Positions 8,899 through 17,655 of a DNA stretch of 22,630 nt are shown here, piece after piece. Position 1 is the first letter of the stretch. Each line of letters opens with the position of its first letter. Source of the DNA: Brevundimonas sp. UBA7635. GTDB lineage: Bacteria > Pseudomonadota > Alphaproteobacteria > Caulobacterales > Caulobacteraceae. The notes under the pieces are model-generated. The model ran no database searches, was not told where the DNA came from, and saw nothing but the letters and a program-made list of their open reading frames with translations. The stretch lies in NCBI GenBank assembly GCA_002483865.1, contig DLIT01000100.1, positions 6,865 to 29,494 on the forward strand. The letters run 5' to 3'. Both the position numbers and the translations under genes were made by a program.

Positions 8899-9840
8899 AT
8901 GAAGCTTGAGGGGATGACGGCATGGGCGGCGGCGACCGGTCTTGCGGCAGCGCTCGGGGCCGCAGCGGTCGGCATTGTACCCGCCAGCGCGGTTGGGGCA
9001 GAAGTGTCTTCGGCGATGCCGTCGGTTAATGAGCTCCTGACACCTGGTGACAGCCAGTTTCAGTTCAACGACTGGTCGGGCCCAGCGCTGCGTGTGTGGA
9101 CACATACGCCCCAGAACGTCGGTCCGGACACGCCGATCGTGATCGTCATGCACGGGCGCGGCCGGGATGCCGACCGTTATCGCAACGAATGGCGCGACCT
9201 GGCCAAACGGCATGGCTTCATCCTGGCCGTCCCGGAGTTCGACGCCGAAAATTTCCCCGGTGCCAACGCCTACAACCACGGCTATTTTCGCGACAAGCAA
9301 GGTCATCTTCGCCCTCGGCAGTTGTGGAGCTTCTCGGCGATTGAGCCTCTGTTCGACGATCTGAAACAACGCTCTGGCAGTCAGGTCGAAGGTTACGGTC
9401 TTTACGGTCATTCGGCCGGGGCCCAGTTTGTGCACCGCTTCGTGCTGTTGACACCGGACGCCCGTTACCGCGTGGCAATCTCCGCCAACGCGGGCTCCTA
9501 CGCTTTTCCTGACCTGGCCCAGGACTATCCTTTCGGCCTGAAGGGGGCACCCGTCGATGAAGCCGGGCTCCAAGCGGTTTTACAAAAGCCCATGGTGCTC
9601 CTGCTGGGAACCGCCGACACTGACCCGGCCCACCCCAGCCTGCCCCACGGCCGTAACGCCGACGCCCAGGGGCCGCATCGTCTGGCGCGAGGCCAGGCCT
9701 TCCACGCCGCTGGCCAGGCCGAGGCCGAGCGCAGCGGTGTTAGGTTCGGCTGGCGCGTGGCCTATGCGCCCGGCATCGCGCATGAGAACGGCGGAATGGC
9801 TGGCTTCGCCGCCCCTATCCTGGCGGGCCAGACCCAATAA
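8899..9840 (+). CDS. Exported alpha/beta hydrolase, polyester/polyamide-depolymerase-like
   Basis: This is a 313-residue predicted serine hydrolase with an N-terminal signal or anchor segment (about 1-34, rich in Ala and ending ASAVGA), so it acts in the periplasm or outside. The alpha/beta-hydrolase core shows the oxyanion segment PIVIVMHGRGRDADRYR, the nucleophile elbow GHSAG (Ser172), a probable acid Asp240 or Asp242 (GTADTDPAHPSL) and a catalytic His295 (GIAHENGG). The layout resembles the PHB-depolymerase/esterase-like group. From established knowledge, poly(aspartate) hydrolase PahZ1 of Sphingomonas sp. KT-1 is a related serine hydrolase. Whether this protein is a PahZ1 relative cannot be shown without alignment. 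Its neighbours (aspartase, acidic amino acid symporter, STN-TBDR) make an aspartyl-containing substrate plausible. A carboxylesterase role is the main alternative. Confidence 0.8.
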   Translation: MKLEGMTAWAAATGLAAALGAAAVGIVPASAVGAEVSSAMPSVNELLTPGDSQFQFNDWSGPALRVWTHTPQNVGPDTPIVIVMHGRGRDADRYRNEWRDLAKRHGFILAVPEFDAENFPGANAYNHGYFRDKQGHLRPRQLWSFSAIEPLFDDLKQRSGSQVEGYGLYGHSAGAQFVHRFVLLTPDARYRVAISANAGSYAFPDLAQDYPFGLKGAPVDEAGLQAVLQKPMVLLLGTADTDPAHPSLPHGRNADAQGPHRLARGQAFHAAGQAEAERSGVRFGWRVAYAPGIAHENGGMAGFAAPILAGQTQ

Positions 9841-9956
9841 ATATCGCGGTTGTGGGTTCGCATCGCCCGCAGCCGCGCGTCCAAAACTCAATGGCTCGCG
9901 GCCGCTCGCCTCCACTTGAAGGCAAGGCCTCAGAAGCCGAATTTGGGGAGCGAAAC

Positions 9957-12900
9957 ATGTTGAACAGAAAAGCCATTCTCTTGGCATCCGCCCTGTCGCT
10001 GGCCACGATAGCGGCCACGCCAGCTCTGGCGATTGAGCAGGAACGCCATTCAATCGTCCTACCGGCGCAAAGCCTGCATGACAGCCTGCAACAACTGCCA
10101 CGGCTGACAGGCATTCAACTGATCTACACTGACCCGGACCTGCGCCAGCAACGCGCGCCGGCCATCAATGATCGCCTTACTCCGGAAGAAGCCCTGGAAA
10201 GGCTGCTGGCGGGCTCGGGCTTCACGCACCACTTCGTCAACGCCAATACGGTGCGCATCTTCCGGGAGGATCAGGCTCAGGCCGATACGTTTCCGGACGC
10301 CACCCTCTCGGCCGAGGCCTCAGCCGTAAGTGATATTGTCGTCACCGGCAGCCGCATACGTCGCTCGACATTCAACACCCCCACCCCGGTCGTGGGGGTA
10401 AATTCCGATGACCTGCAGGAATCGGGCACAACCGAACTGAGCGAAATGCTCGCGGACCTGCCAGCTGCGACCTCGACCCTGAACGACAGCACGGTGGCTG
10501 GCAACGTCCAGAACTCAGGTCTCAGCGCCATCCAACTGCGTAACCTGGGCGACAACCGCACCCTTGTGCTCATCGACGGTCGCCGCACGGTGTCCAACAG
10601 CGCCAATGCCAATCGCGTCAGTACCAGCACCATCCCGTCCAGCTTCGTCGATCGGGTCGAGATCATCACTGGCGGCGCCTCGTCCGTCTATGGGTCGGAC
10701 GCTGTGGCCGGGGTGGTGAACATCATCACCACGCCCGACACGGGCCTATCGGTGCGCGCTCGCGGCGGCGTATCCGAGGAGGGCGACGGCGAGGAGCAGA
10801 CCTATGAGGTCCTGTGGGGCAAGAAGTTTGCCGACCAGCGGGGCTATTTCGCCCTCAGCGGCACTTATGACCGCGATCACGGCATCCGCGCCATTGATCG
10901 CGACTGGGCCACGCGCCAGGCCAGCTATGCCTATAACGCCGAACTGGGGCGCAATGAGTTCGAGACGCTTTATACAAACGACGATGGCACGCTGATCAGC
11001 GACTACCAGCCTGCCTCAACCTTTCCGCCAAACGTCTATCGCGACCTCAGTGGTAATACGCCAGGCGGCGTCTTCTACGGTGCCAACTCAGCGCAGCGCC
11101 GCTTCTATGACGGGGGCGGCCTGGTTCCACTCGGCCCCAACACCCAGACTGGTGCGCCGGTCCTCCCGGGCCAAAGGGACGACGGCAACACCGGCTACTT
11201 CCTGGCCAATCGCGACGGCTATAATCAGCGCGAGCATCGCTCGCTGATCCTGCCACGCGAGCGCTATCTGCTCGCCGTCAAGGCCGATTACGATCTTCAT
11301 CCGAACCTTAACCTGTTCGGACAGTTGCAGTTTTCGCGGGTTGACACCCAGGAGCGTCGCGAGCCGGTCGGCCTGACCTTTAACTCGACCGTGTCCGTTT
11401 TCGATCCAGACACCGGCCTGCAGACCGACGAGACCCTCGGCCGCATTCCCTGCCGCCGCGCCGATCTGGGCGACTGCAATCCGACCGTTCCCTATGAGGT
11501 ATTCGCCAACAACCTGTCTGCCAGCACCCAGGGCATTGCCTGGGCCCGCCGGTTCAATGAGGTCGGCTACCGCGACACGACCAATCGACGTGACACCCTA
11601 CGTAGTTGGGTGGGTCTACGCGGCGACGCCTGGGGCGACTGGACCTGGGAAGCAACTGCAGGCTACGGCCGCTACGAACAGGAACAGCATCGTCGCAACG
11701 AGATCAATGGCCTGGCCCTGCGCCACGGCCTCAACGCCGAACTCGGTCCCGATGGCATCATCCGCTGCGCCGACGCGGTCGCCCGCGCGGCGGGCTGCGT
11801 ACCCGTCAACCTGTTCGGGGAAGGTGCGATAACTCCGGAAGCGGCGGACTATATCCGCGCCGATCTGCACCAGCAGGTGACGATAGAACAGCAGACGTTA
11901 CAGGCCTTCATGGCTGGCTCCCTGCTGCAACTGCCCGCCGGGCCCTTGAGCGCCGCCTTCGGTGCCGACTATCGCAAGGACAGCCAGAGCCTGCGAGGCG
12001 ACCGGCTGTCCAACCTTGGCGGCACCTCCGGCAACCCTGTGCCCGACTTCGACGGTGAGATCTCGGCGATAGAGGGCTTCGCCGAGGTCTCGGCACCGAT
12101 CCTCGCCGACCTGCCCTTCGCCCGTCTTCTCAGCCTGGACGCCTCGGTGCGCCTGGCCGACTACGACATCGCCAATGTCGGCACGGTGTTCAGCTATCGC
12201 GCCGGGCTTCAGTGGGCACCCCACGCCGATCTGCGTTTCCGCGCCCAGACCGCCCGCTCGCAACGGGCACCGGACATCGCCGAACTATTCTCGCCTCCGC
12301 GCGGGGATTTTGACACCGTCAGCGACATTTGCAGCAATGTGACGCCTACGACGGCTGGCCGGATTGCCGAGCGTTGCCGAGAGGAAGTCGGCATACAAGC
12401 CGCTTTCGCCGAGGCCCTGAACCAGGGCAATACTGTGCGCTATCGCCAGTCCGGCTCGTCCGTCTACAGCCCCAATGGCGGCAACCTGGACCTGAAGGAA
12501 GAGACGGCGGATACTCTGACCCTGGGTGCCGTCTACACGCCCAGCTTCCTTCCCCGGCTGACCCTGTCCGTCGACTACTATGCCATCGAGATCAAGGACG
12601 CGATCACCCAGTACGCCAACGAGGACATCCTCATTCAGTGCTATGACAGCGACCGGTCGATCACCGACAACCCCTTCTGCGCCGACGTCAGCCGCAACCC
12701 CAATGACGGCCAGATTTCATCACTGACCCAGCGTCAGTTCAACGTCGCCGGTCTGGAGTCTTCCGGCATCGATGTGGCCCTGCAATATCGGTTCGACCTC
12801 GACCCGATCGGCATTCCAGGACGCTGGGACCTGCGTTATGACGGCTCCCACGTCCTGAAGCAGAAGCACCGGTTCGAGGGGCTGGAGGGCGAGGTCGTCA

Positions 12901-13313
12901 CCGACCAGCGCGGCGACCTGTCCCAGGGCAGCTTCGACTATCGGGGCCGGGCCTCCCTCTCCTGGCGCCTGAACGACTTCCGGCTGCGCTACACGGTCAA
13001 ATACCTGAGCCCCACCCTCGACAGCCGCTTCCGCCTGCAACAGTACGAGGCCCTGCTGCAGACCTTGCCCGACGCGGAATATCCGCTGTTCCTGCGCATT
13101 CCCGAAGTGTGGGAGCATGACCTCTACGCCGGTTATGACCTGGACATGGGAGGACGCGACGTCCGCCTGTATGCTGGCATCAACAACCTGCTCGACGAGG
13201 TCAGCCCCTTCCTTCCGTCCGGCGATGTCTTCAGCGGCCGCCTGGCCAACTACAATGGTGCCTACGATACAGCCGGACGCCGTTATTACTTCGGCATCAC
13301 GGTCAAGTTTTAA
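9957..13313 (+). CDS. TonB-dependent receptor with N-terminal STN signalling domain (FecA-like)
   Basis: This is a 1118-residue outer-membrane receptor with five parts in order: a signal peptide (1-25, ending TPALA); an STN domain (about 26-105, HSIVLPAQSLHDSLQQLPRL through PEEALERLLAGSG), which binds a FecR partner; a TonB-box-like DIVVTGSRIRR from residue 126; a plug (LRNLGDNRTLVLIDGRR, VDRVEIITGGASSVYGSDAVAGVVNII); and a beta-barrel ending YYFGITVKF with the normal terminal Phe. ATG 9957 has GGGGAG 6 nt upstream and gives a clean signal peptide; an in-frame start at 9852 would put a charged tail before it. It follows the hydrolase by 116 bp and probably shares its promoter. The STN domain marks it as the partner of the FecI/FecR pair at 5715-7279, although those genes are divergent and not adjacent. 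Confidence 0.93.
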   Translation: MLNRKAILLASALSLATIAATPALAIEQERHSIVLPAQSLHDSLQQLPRLTGIQLIYTDPDLRQQRAPAINDRLTPEEALERLLAGSGFTHHFVNANTVRIFREDQAQADTFPDATLSAEASAVSDIVVTGSRIRRSTFNTPTPVVGVNSDDLQESGTTELSEMLADLPAATSTLNDSTVAGNVQNSGLSAIQLRNLGDNRTLVLIDGRRTVSNSANANRVSTSTIPSSFVDRVEIITGGASSVYGSDAVAGVVNIITTPDTGLSVRARGGVSEEGDGEEQTYEVLWGKKFADQRGYFALSGTYDRDHGIRAIDRDWATRQASYAYNAELGRNEFETLYTNDDGTLISDYQPASTFPPNVYRDLSGNTPGGVFYGANSAQRRFYDGGGLVPLGPNTQTGAPVLPGQRDDGNTGYFLANRDGYNQREHRSLILPRERYLLAVKADYDLHPNLNLFGQLQFSRVDTQERREPVGLTFNSTVSVFDPDTGLQTDETLGRIPCRRADLGDCNPTVPYEVFANNLSASTQGIAWARRFNEVGYRDTTNRRDTLRSWVGLRGDAWGDWTWEATAGYGRYEQEQHRRNEINGLALRHGLNAELGPDGIIRCADAVARAAGCVPVNLFGEGAITPEAADYIRADLHQQVTIEQQTLQAFMAGSLLQLPAGPLSAAFGADYRKDSQSLRGDRLSNLGGTSGNPVPDFDGEISAIEGFAEVSAPILADLPFARLLSLDASVRLADYDIANVGTVFSYRAGLQWAPHADLRFRAQTARSQRAPDIAELFSPPRGDFDTVSDICSNVTPTTAGRIAERCREEVGIQAAFAEALNQGNTVRYRQSGSSVYSPNGGNLDLKEETADTLTLGAVYTPSFLPRLTLSVDYYAIEIKDAITQYANEDILIQCYDSDRSITDNPFCADVSRNPNDGQISSLTQRQFNVAGLESSGIDVALQYRFDLDPIGIPGRWDLRYDGSHVLKQKHRFEGLEGEVVTDQRGDLSQGSFDYRGRASLSWRLNDFRLRYTVKYLSPTLDSRFRLQQYEALLQTLPDAEYPLFLRIPEVWEHDLYAGYDLDMGGRDVRLYAGINNLLDEVSPFLPSGDVFSGRLANYNGAYDTAGRRYYFGITVKF

Positions 13314-13331
13314 GACGCGCAAAGGAACCAC

Positions 13332-13362
13332 CTGCCGGCGGCCACTACCTCGCTGCCGGCAG
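13332..13362 (+). terminator. Possible hairpin after STN-TBDR gene
   Basis: Inverted repeat CTGCCGGC / GCCGGCAG with a 15-nt spacer, starting 19 bp after the receptor stop. It has no T-tract, so it may be a Rho-assisted end or only mRNA structure. Confidence 0.3.
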
Positions 13363-13482
13363 CACCTGCGCCCCAATAATGCTGCCCCGGTCGAGGGCCC
13401 GCGTCCCGTCGGCAATTCGTCGCGGAACCCTTGGTATTGCGCCGAGATTTCCTATGACTGATCACAGTCGCGAGGATGCGGT

Positions 13483-14415
13483 ATGGGCCCAGCTATTGTC
13501 GAAACCATCGTCATTGGCGCTGGGCCGGCGGGACTGACGGCGGCGCTGTATCTGGCGCGCTTTCATCGCGACGTTCTGGTCCTGCATGACAGCAGGAGTC
13601 GCGCCCTGCGTATCCCCCTGACCCATAATGCGCCCGGGTTTCCCGAAGGTATTAATGGCCCGACCCTGATCGATCGGATGACCCTCCATGCCACCGAATA
13701 CGGAGCCCGGATCGAGGAAGCCCGTGTCAAGCAACTGCGCCGGGTCAATGATGACTATGAACTGTCTGGCTCGAACGGTCAGATCTGGCGCACCCGTGCT
13801 GTCATCCTGGCGAGCGGGATCTTGCTGAATGAGGTGGATCTGCTGCCCGAGGTCCATGAGAAAGCCATCGGGGACGCAGTCCTGCGTTACTGCCCGATCT
13901 GCGACGCCTATGAGCATAGCGGCCACAGGATCGGCGTCCTGGGCCATGACACCAATGGCGCGGCAGAAGCCCTGTTCCTCAGGCAGTATACCGATCAGAT
14001 CACACTGCTGCCGCTCAGCCATCCCGAGCTTCTGGACGAGCAGAAGCGGGAACTGAGGGACGCCGGCATCACCCTGGAGACCGGCGGGCTGGACAGGATC
14101 GAGCCGGCTGCGGATTCGATTGCCGTATCGCTCGATAACGGCAAGCGGCTGACCTTTGACGTTATCTATCCGGCACTGGGCTGCCGCCCGCGGACCGAAC
14201 TGGCCGCGCAGCTGGGCCTTTGCCTCGATAGCGACGGCTGCCTGCCCTACAGCCATGTGGGCGGCGGGACGCTGGCTGGCTTCTTTGCCGCGGGCGATGT
14301 GGTCGAGGGGCTGGACCAGATCAGCGTGGCCATGGGCCACGGGGCGCTGGCCGCCACCCGCTGCCACAACTGGCTGCGCGACCAGGATCGCCAGAGCCTG
14401 CAGGCGCGGCCGTGA
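13483..14415 (+). CDS. Thioredoxin-reductase-like FAD-dependent oxidoreductase
   Basis: This is a 310-residue two-domain flavoprotein of the thioredoxin-reductase fold. The FAD-binding motif is IGAGPAG (11-17). A redox dithiol CPIC is at Cys137/Cys140, at the position of the TrxR CxxC. The C-terminal FAD motif GFFAAGDVVEG is followed by the helix seen in TrxR. The NADPH half is unusual: the second Rossmann motif reads LGHDTNGAAEA instead of a GxGxxA core, and the HRRR-type phosphate-binding segment is replaced by LSHP. It may therefore not use NADPH in the standard way, and calling it trxB would be unsafe. GAGG lies 7 nt before the ATG. It precedes the PadR/FadH cluster in the same direction but is separated from it by the twin palindromes, so co-regulation is uncertain. 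Confidence 0.82.
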   Translation: MGPAIVETIVIGAGPAGLTAALYLARFHRDVLVLHDSRSRALRIPLTHNAPGFPEGINGPTLIDRMTLHATEYGARIEEARVKQLRRVNDDYELSGSNGQIWRTRAVILASGILLNEVDLLPEVHEKAIGDAVLRYCPICDAYEHSGHRIGVLGHDTNGAAEALFLRQYTDQITLLPLSHPELLDEQKRELRDAGITLETGGLDRIEPAADSIAVSLDNGKRLTFDVIYPALGCRPRTELAAQLGLCLDSDGCLPYSHVGGGTLAGFFAAGDVVEGLDQISVAMGHGALAATRCHNWLRDQDRQSLQARP

Positions 14416-14419
14416 GCTG

Positions 14420-16499
<2,080 letters not shown>

Positions 16500-16501
16500 G
16501 C

Positions 16502-16521
16502 GAGAGAGAGAGAGAGAGAGA
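16502..16521 (+). repeat. (GA)10 dinucleotide tract serving as ribosome-binding region
   Basis: Twenty uninterrupted bases of GA repeat lie between the fadH stop and the ATG at 16529, ending 7 nt before that ATG. No other Shine-Dalgarno sequence is present, so the purine repeat itself probably provides it. Slippage would change its length without touching either coding sequence. Confidence 0.85.
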
Positions 16522-16528
16522 CAAGACG

Positions 16529-16957
16529 ATGACCACGGCCCAGCTGATCCCCGCCGCCCAGGCCTCGCTCGCCACCTGGCACCAGGTCGTCCAGACCCGC
16601 GATGCCAGCCTGCTGCGCGACATCACCCATCCTCAGGCGACCTTCCGCTCGCCCGTCGCCTTCAAGCCCTATCACAGCGTCGATGCTGTGGTTCTGGTCA
16701 TCGGGACGGTGGTCACTGTGTTCGAGGACTTCACCTATCACCGCGAAGCCGTGGGCAGCGACGGAAAGAGCGTAGTGCTGGAGTTCAGCGCACGCATCGG
16801 CGACAAGGGCGTCAAGGGCATCGACTACATCCAGTTTAACGATGATGGCCAGATCATCGACTTCGAGGTCATGATGCGCCCGCTCAACGGCATCCAGGCC
16901 CTGGCCGAACAGATGAGCGCCCGCCTGGCTCACTTGATCCCCGCCTTCAAGAGCTGA
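16529..16957 (+). CDS. NTF2/SnoaL-like small protein
   Basis: This is a 142-residue soluble protein with the pattern of the NTF2-like superfamily (SnoaL-like): an N-terminal helix with WHQVVQTRDASLLRDITHPQATFRSPV, then alternating strands (VVTVFEDFTYHREAVGSDGKSVVLEFSARIGDKGVKGIDYIQFNDDGQIIDFEVMMRP, read in parts). This cone fold is used by isomerases, dehydratases and hydrolases, or simply binds a small ligand. No single catalytic residue can be assigned. It lies 29 bp after fadH and 7 bp before padR, so it is almost certainly co-transcribed with both. It may act on, or carry, the same enoate substrate. The function remains open. Confidence 0.8.
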   Translation: MTTAQLIPAAQASLATWHQVVQTRDASLLRDITHPQATFRSPVAFKPYHSVDAVVLVIGTVVTVFEDFTYHREAVGSDGKSVVLEFSARIGDKGVKGIDYIQFNDDGQIIDFEVMMRPLNGIQALAEQMSARLAHLIPAFKS

Positions 16958-16964
16958 CGGTCCC

Positions 16965-17525
16965 GTGTCCCTGCCCCATGCCCTGCTGACCTCACTCAGC
17001 GAACAGCCGGGCTCCGGCTCGGAGCTGGCACGCCGCTTTGACCGCTCGATCGGCTACTTCTGGCAGGCTACGCACCAGCAGATCTATCGCGAGCTGGCCC
17101 GGCTGGAAGCCGCTGGCTGGATCCAGGCCCTGCCAGCCGATGGGGGGCGCGGACGCCAGCGCCGCTATCAGATTCTTGCGGCTGGCCATGCGGCGCTCAA
17201 GCAGTGGACCGAGGCTCCCCAGGCCCCCTCCCCCATTCGTGATGAGTTGATGGTACGGCTGCGGGCCGAAGCGGTCGTCGGTCCCACCCGGCTGAAGACG
17301 GAACTGGTCAGGCTGGCCGACATGCACCGTCAGAAGTTGGCTAAGTATCAGGCGATCGAAGCGCGTGACTTTACCCCCAGTTCTGAAAGCCCCGAGAAGA
17401 AGCTTCAGCATTTGGTGCTGAAGTCCGGCATTTCCTATGAGAGTCACCGTCTGGCACTGTGTGACGAGGCCTTGGCCATACTTGGAAGCCAGGATGAGCG
17501 AATCACTCATCCGAATCGGGAGTAA
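16965..17525 (+). CDS. PadR-family transcriptional regulator
   Basis: This is a 186-residue regulator. Residues 1-85 form the PadR winged helix-turn-helix (ALLTSLSEQPGSGSELARRF, then ATHQQIYRELARLEAAGWIQ and the wing GGRGRQRRYQILAAG). The rest is the helical dimerisation domain (about 95-180) of the long PadR/Vir_act_alpha_C type. PadR repressors release their operators on binding small, often aromatic or hydrophobic, ligands and usually regulate their own operon. It begins with GTG 7 bp after the NTF2-like stop and is the last gene of the fadH operon. The twin ATGCAA-N4-TTGCAT palindromes before fadH have the 16-bp geometry of PadR sites and are its likely targets. Confidence 0.9.
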   Translation: MSLPHALLTSLSEQPGSGSELARRFDRSIGYFWQATHQQIYRELARLEAAGWIQALPADGGRGRQRRYQILAAGHAALKQWTEAPQAPSPIRDELMVRLRAEAVVGPTRLKTELVRLADMHRQKLAKYQAIEARDFTPSSESPEKKLQHLVLKSGISYESHRLALCDEALAILGSQDERITHPNRE

Positions 17526-17553
17526 AAAAAGCCCGGCACTGTTGGTGCCGGGC
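17524..17553 (-). terminator. Intrinsic terminator, minus strand
   Basis: Perfect 9-bp stem GCCCGGCAC / GTGCCGGGC with a 5-nt loop. On the minus strand it is followed directly by seven T (17524-17530). It would stop transcripts from the lipoprotein gene or the micro-ORF. On the plus strand it lies just after padR but has no T-tract, so it serves padR at most weakly. Confidence 0.8.
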
Positions 17554-17559
17554 AAGAAG

Positions 17560-17616
17560 TCATTCGGTGGTGGTGGTGTCCTCAAAGAAGAAGAAGACAG
17601 ACATTGCTTTAGCCAT
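17560..17616 (-). CDS. Putative 18-residue micro-ORF with Phe4 and Thr4 runs
   Basis: An ATG-to-TGA frame reads MAKAMSVFFFFEDTTTTE. Seven bases after its stop comes the minus-strand intrinsic terminator. A second, in-frame ATG (17604) would give a 14-residue version. The Phe run is encoded TTC TTC TTC TTT and the Thr run ACC four times. A weak hairpin (TGTCTTC / GAGGACA, one wobble) spans the Phe codons. This resembles an amino-acid leader peptide with attenuator, but no minus-strand gene follows the terminator, because padR lies antisense there. The upstream ribosome site is poor. It may instead be 3'-UTR sequence of the lipoprotein mRNA. Unproven. Confidence 0.3.
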   Translation of the reverse strand: MAKAMSVFFFFEDTTTTE

Positions 17617-17620
17617 TTCG

Positions 17621-17637
17621 GTTAACAGATAGTTAAC
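17621..17637. promoter_or_regulatory. CtrA-type box, perfect in both directions
   Basis: GTTAACAGATAGTTAAC contains TTAA-N7-TTAAC on both strands, because it is a palindrome of two GTTAAC hexamers around AGATA. This matches the full recognition sequence of the cell-cycle regulator CtrA of Caulobacterales. It lies 5 bp before the micro-ORF start (minus strand) and 19 bp after the lipoprotein stop. Whether it drives a transcript is not shown by the sequence. Confidence 0.6.
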
Positions 17638-17655
17638 GCTATCCAGGCTGGGTTA

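Noticed and set aside
9852-9956. In-frame upstream start for the STN receptor
   Set aside because: It would put 35 charged residues before a clean signal peptide; ATG 9957 has GGGGAG at the right distance.
5715-13313. Lasso-peptide utilisation locus (isopeptidase plus FecIR plus TonB receptor)
   Set aside because: Such loci in related bacteria carry a large S9-type isopeptidase and lasso biosynthesis genes. Here the hydrolase is a 313-residue GHSAG protein and no precursor, B or C gene is present.
13456-13469. Inverted repeat GACTG-ATCA-CAGTC before the flavoprotein gene
   Set aside because: The arms are only 5 bp and there is no second copy or regulator match; this can arise by chance.
17566-17598. 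Short GGT and AAG triplet runs read as microsatellites
   Set aside because: They are the complements of the Thr and Phe codon runs of the micro-ORF and contain only about four units each.
17531-17616. Attenuator controlling padR
   Set aside because: The micro-ORF and the T-tract terminator are on the minus strand, while padR is on the plus strand and ends there, so padR cannot be attenuated by it.
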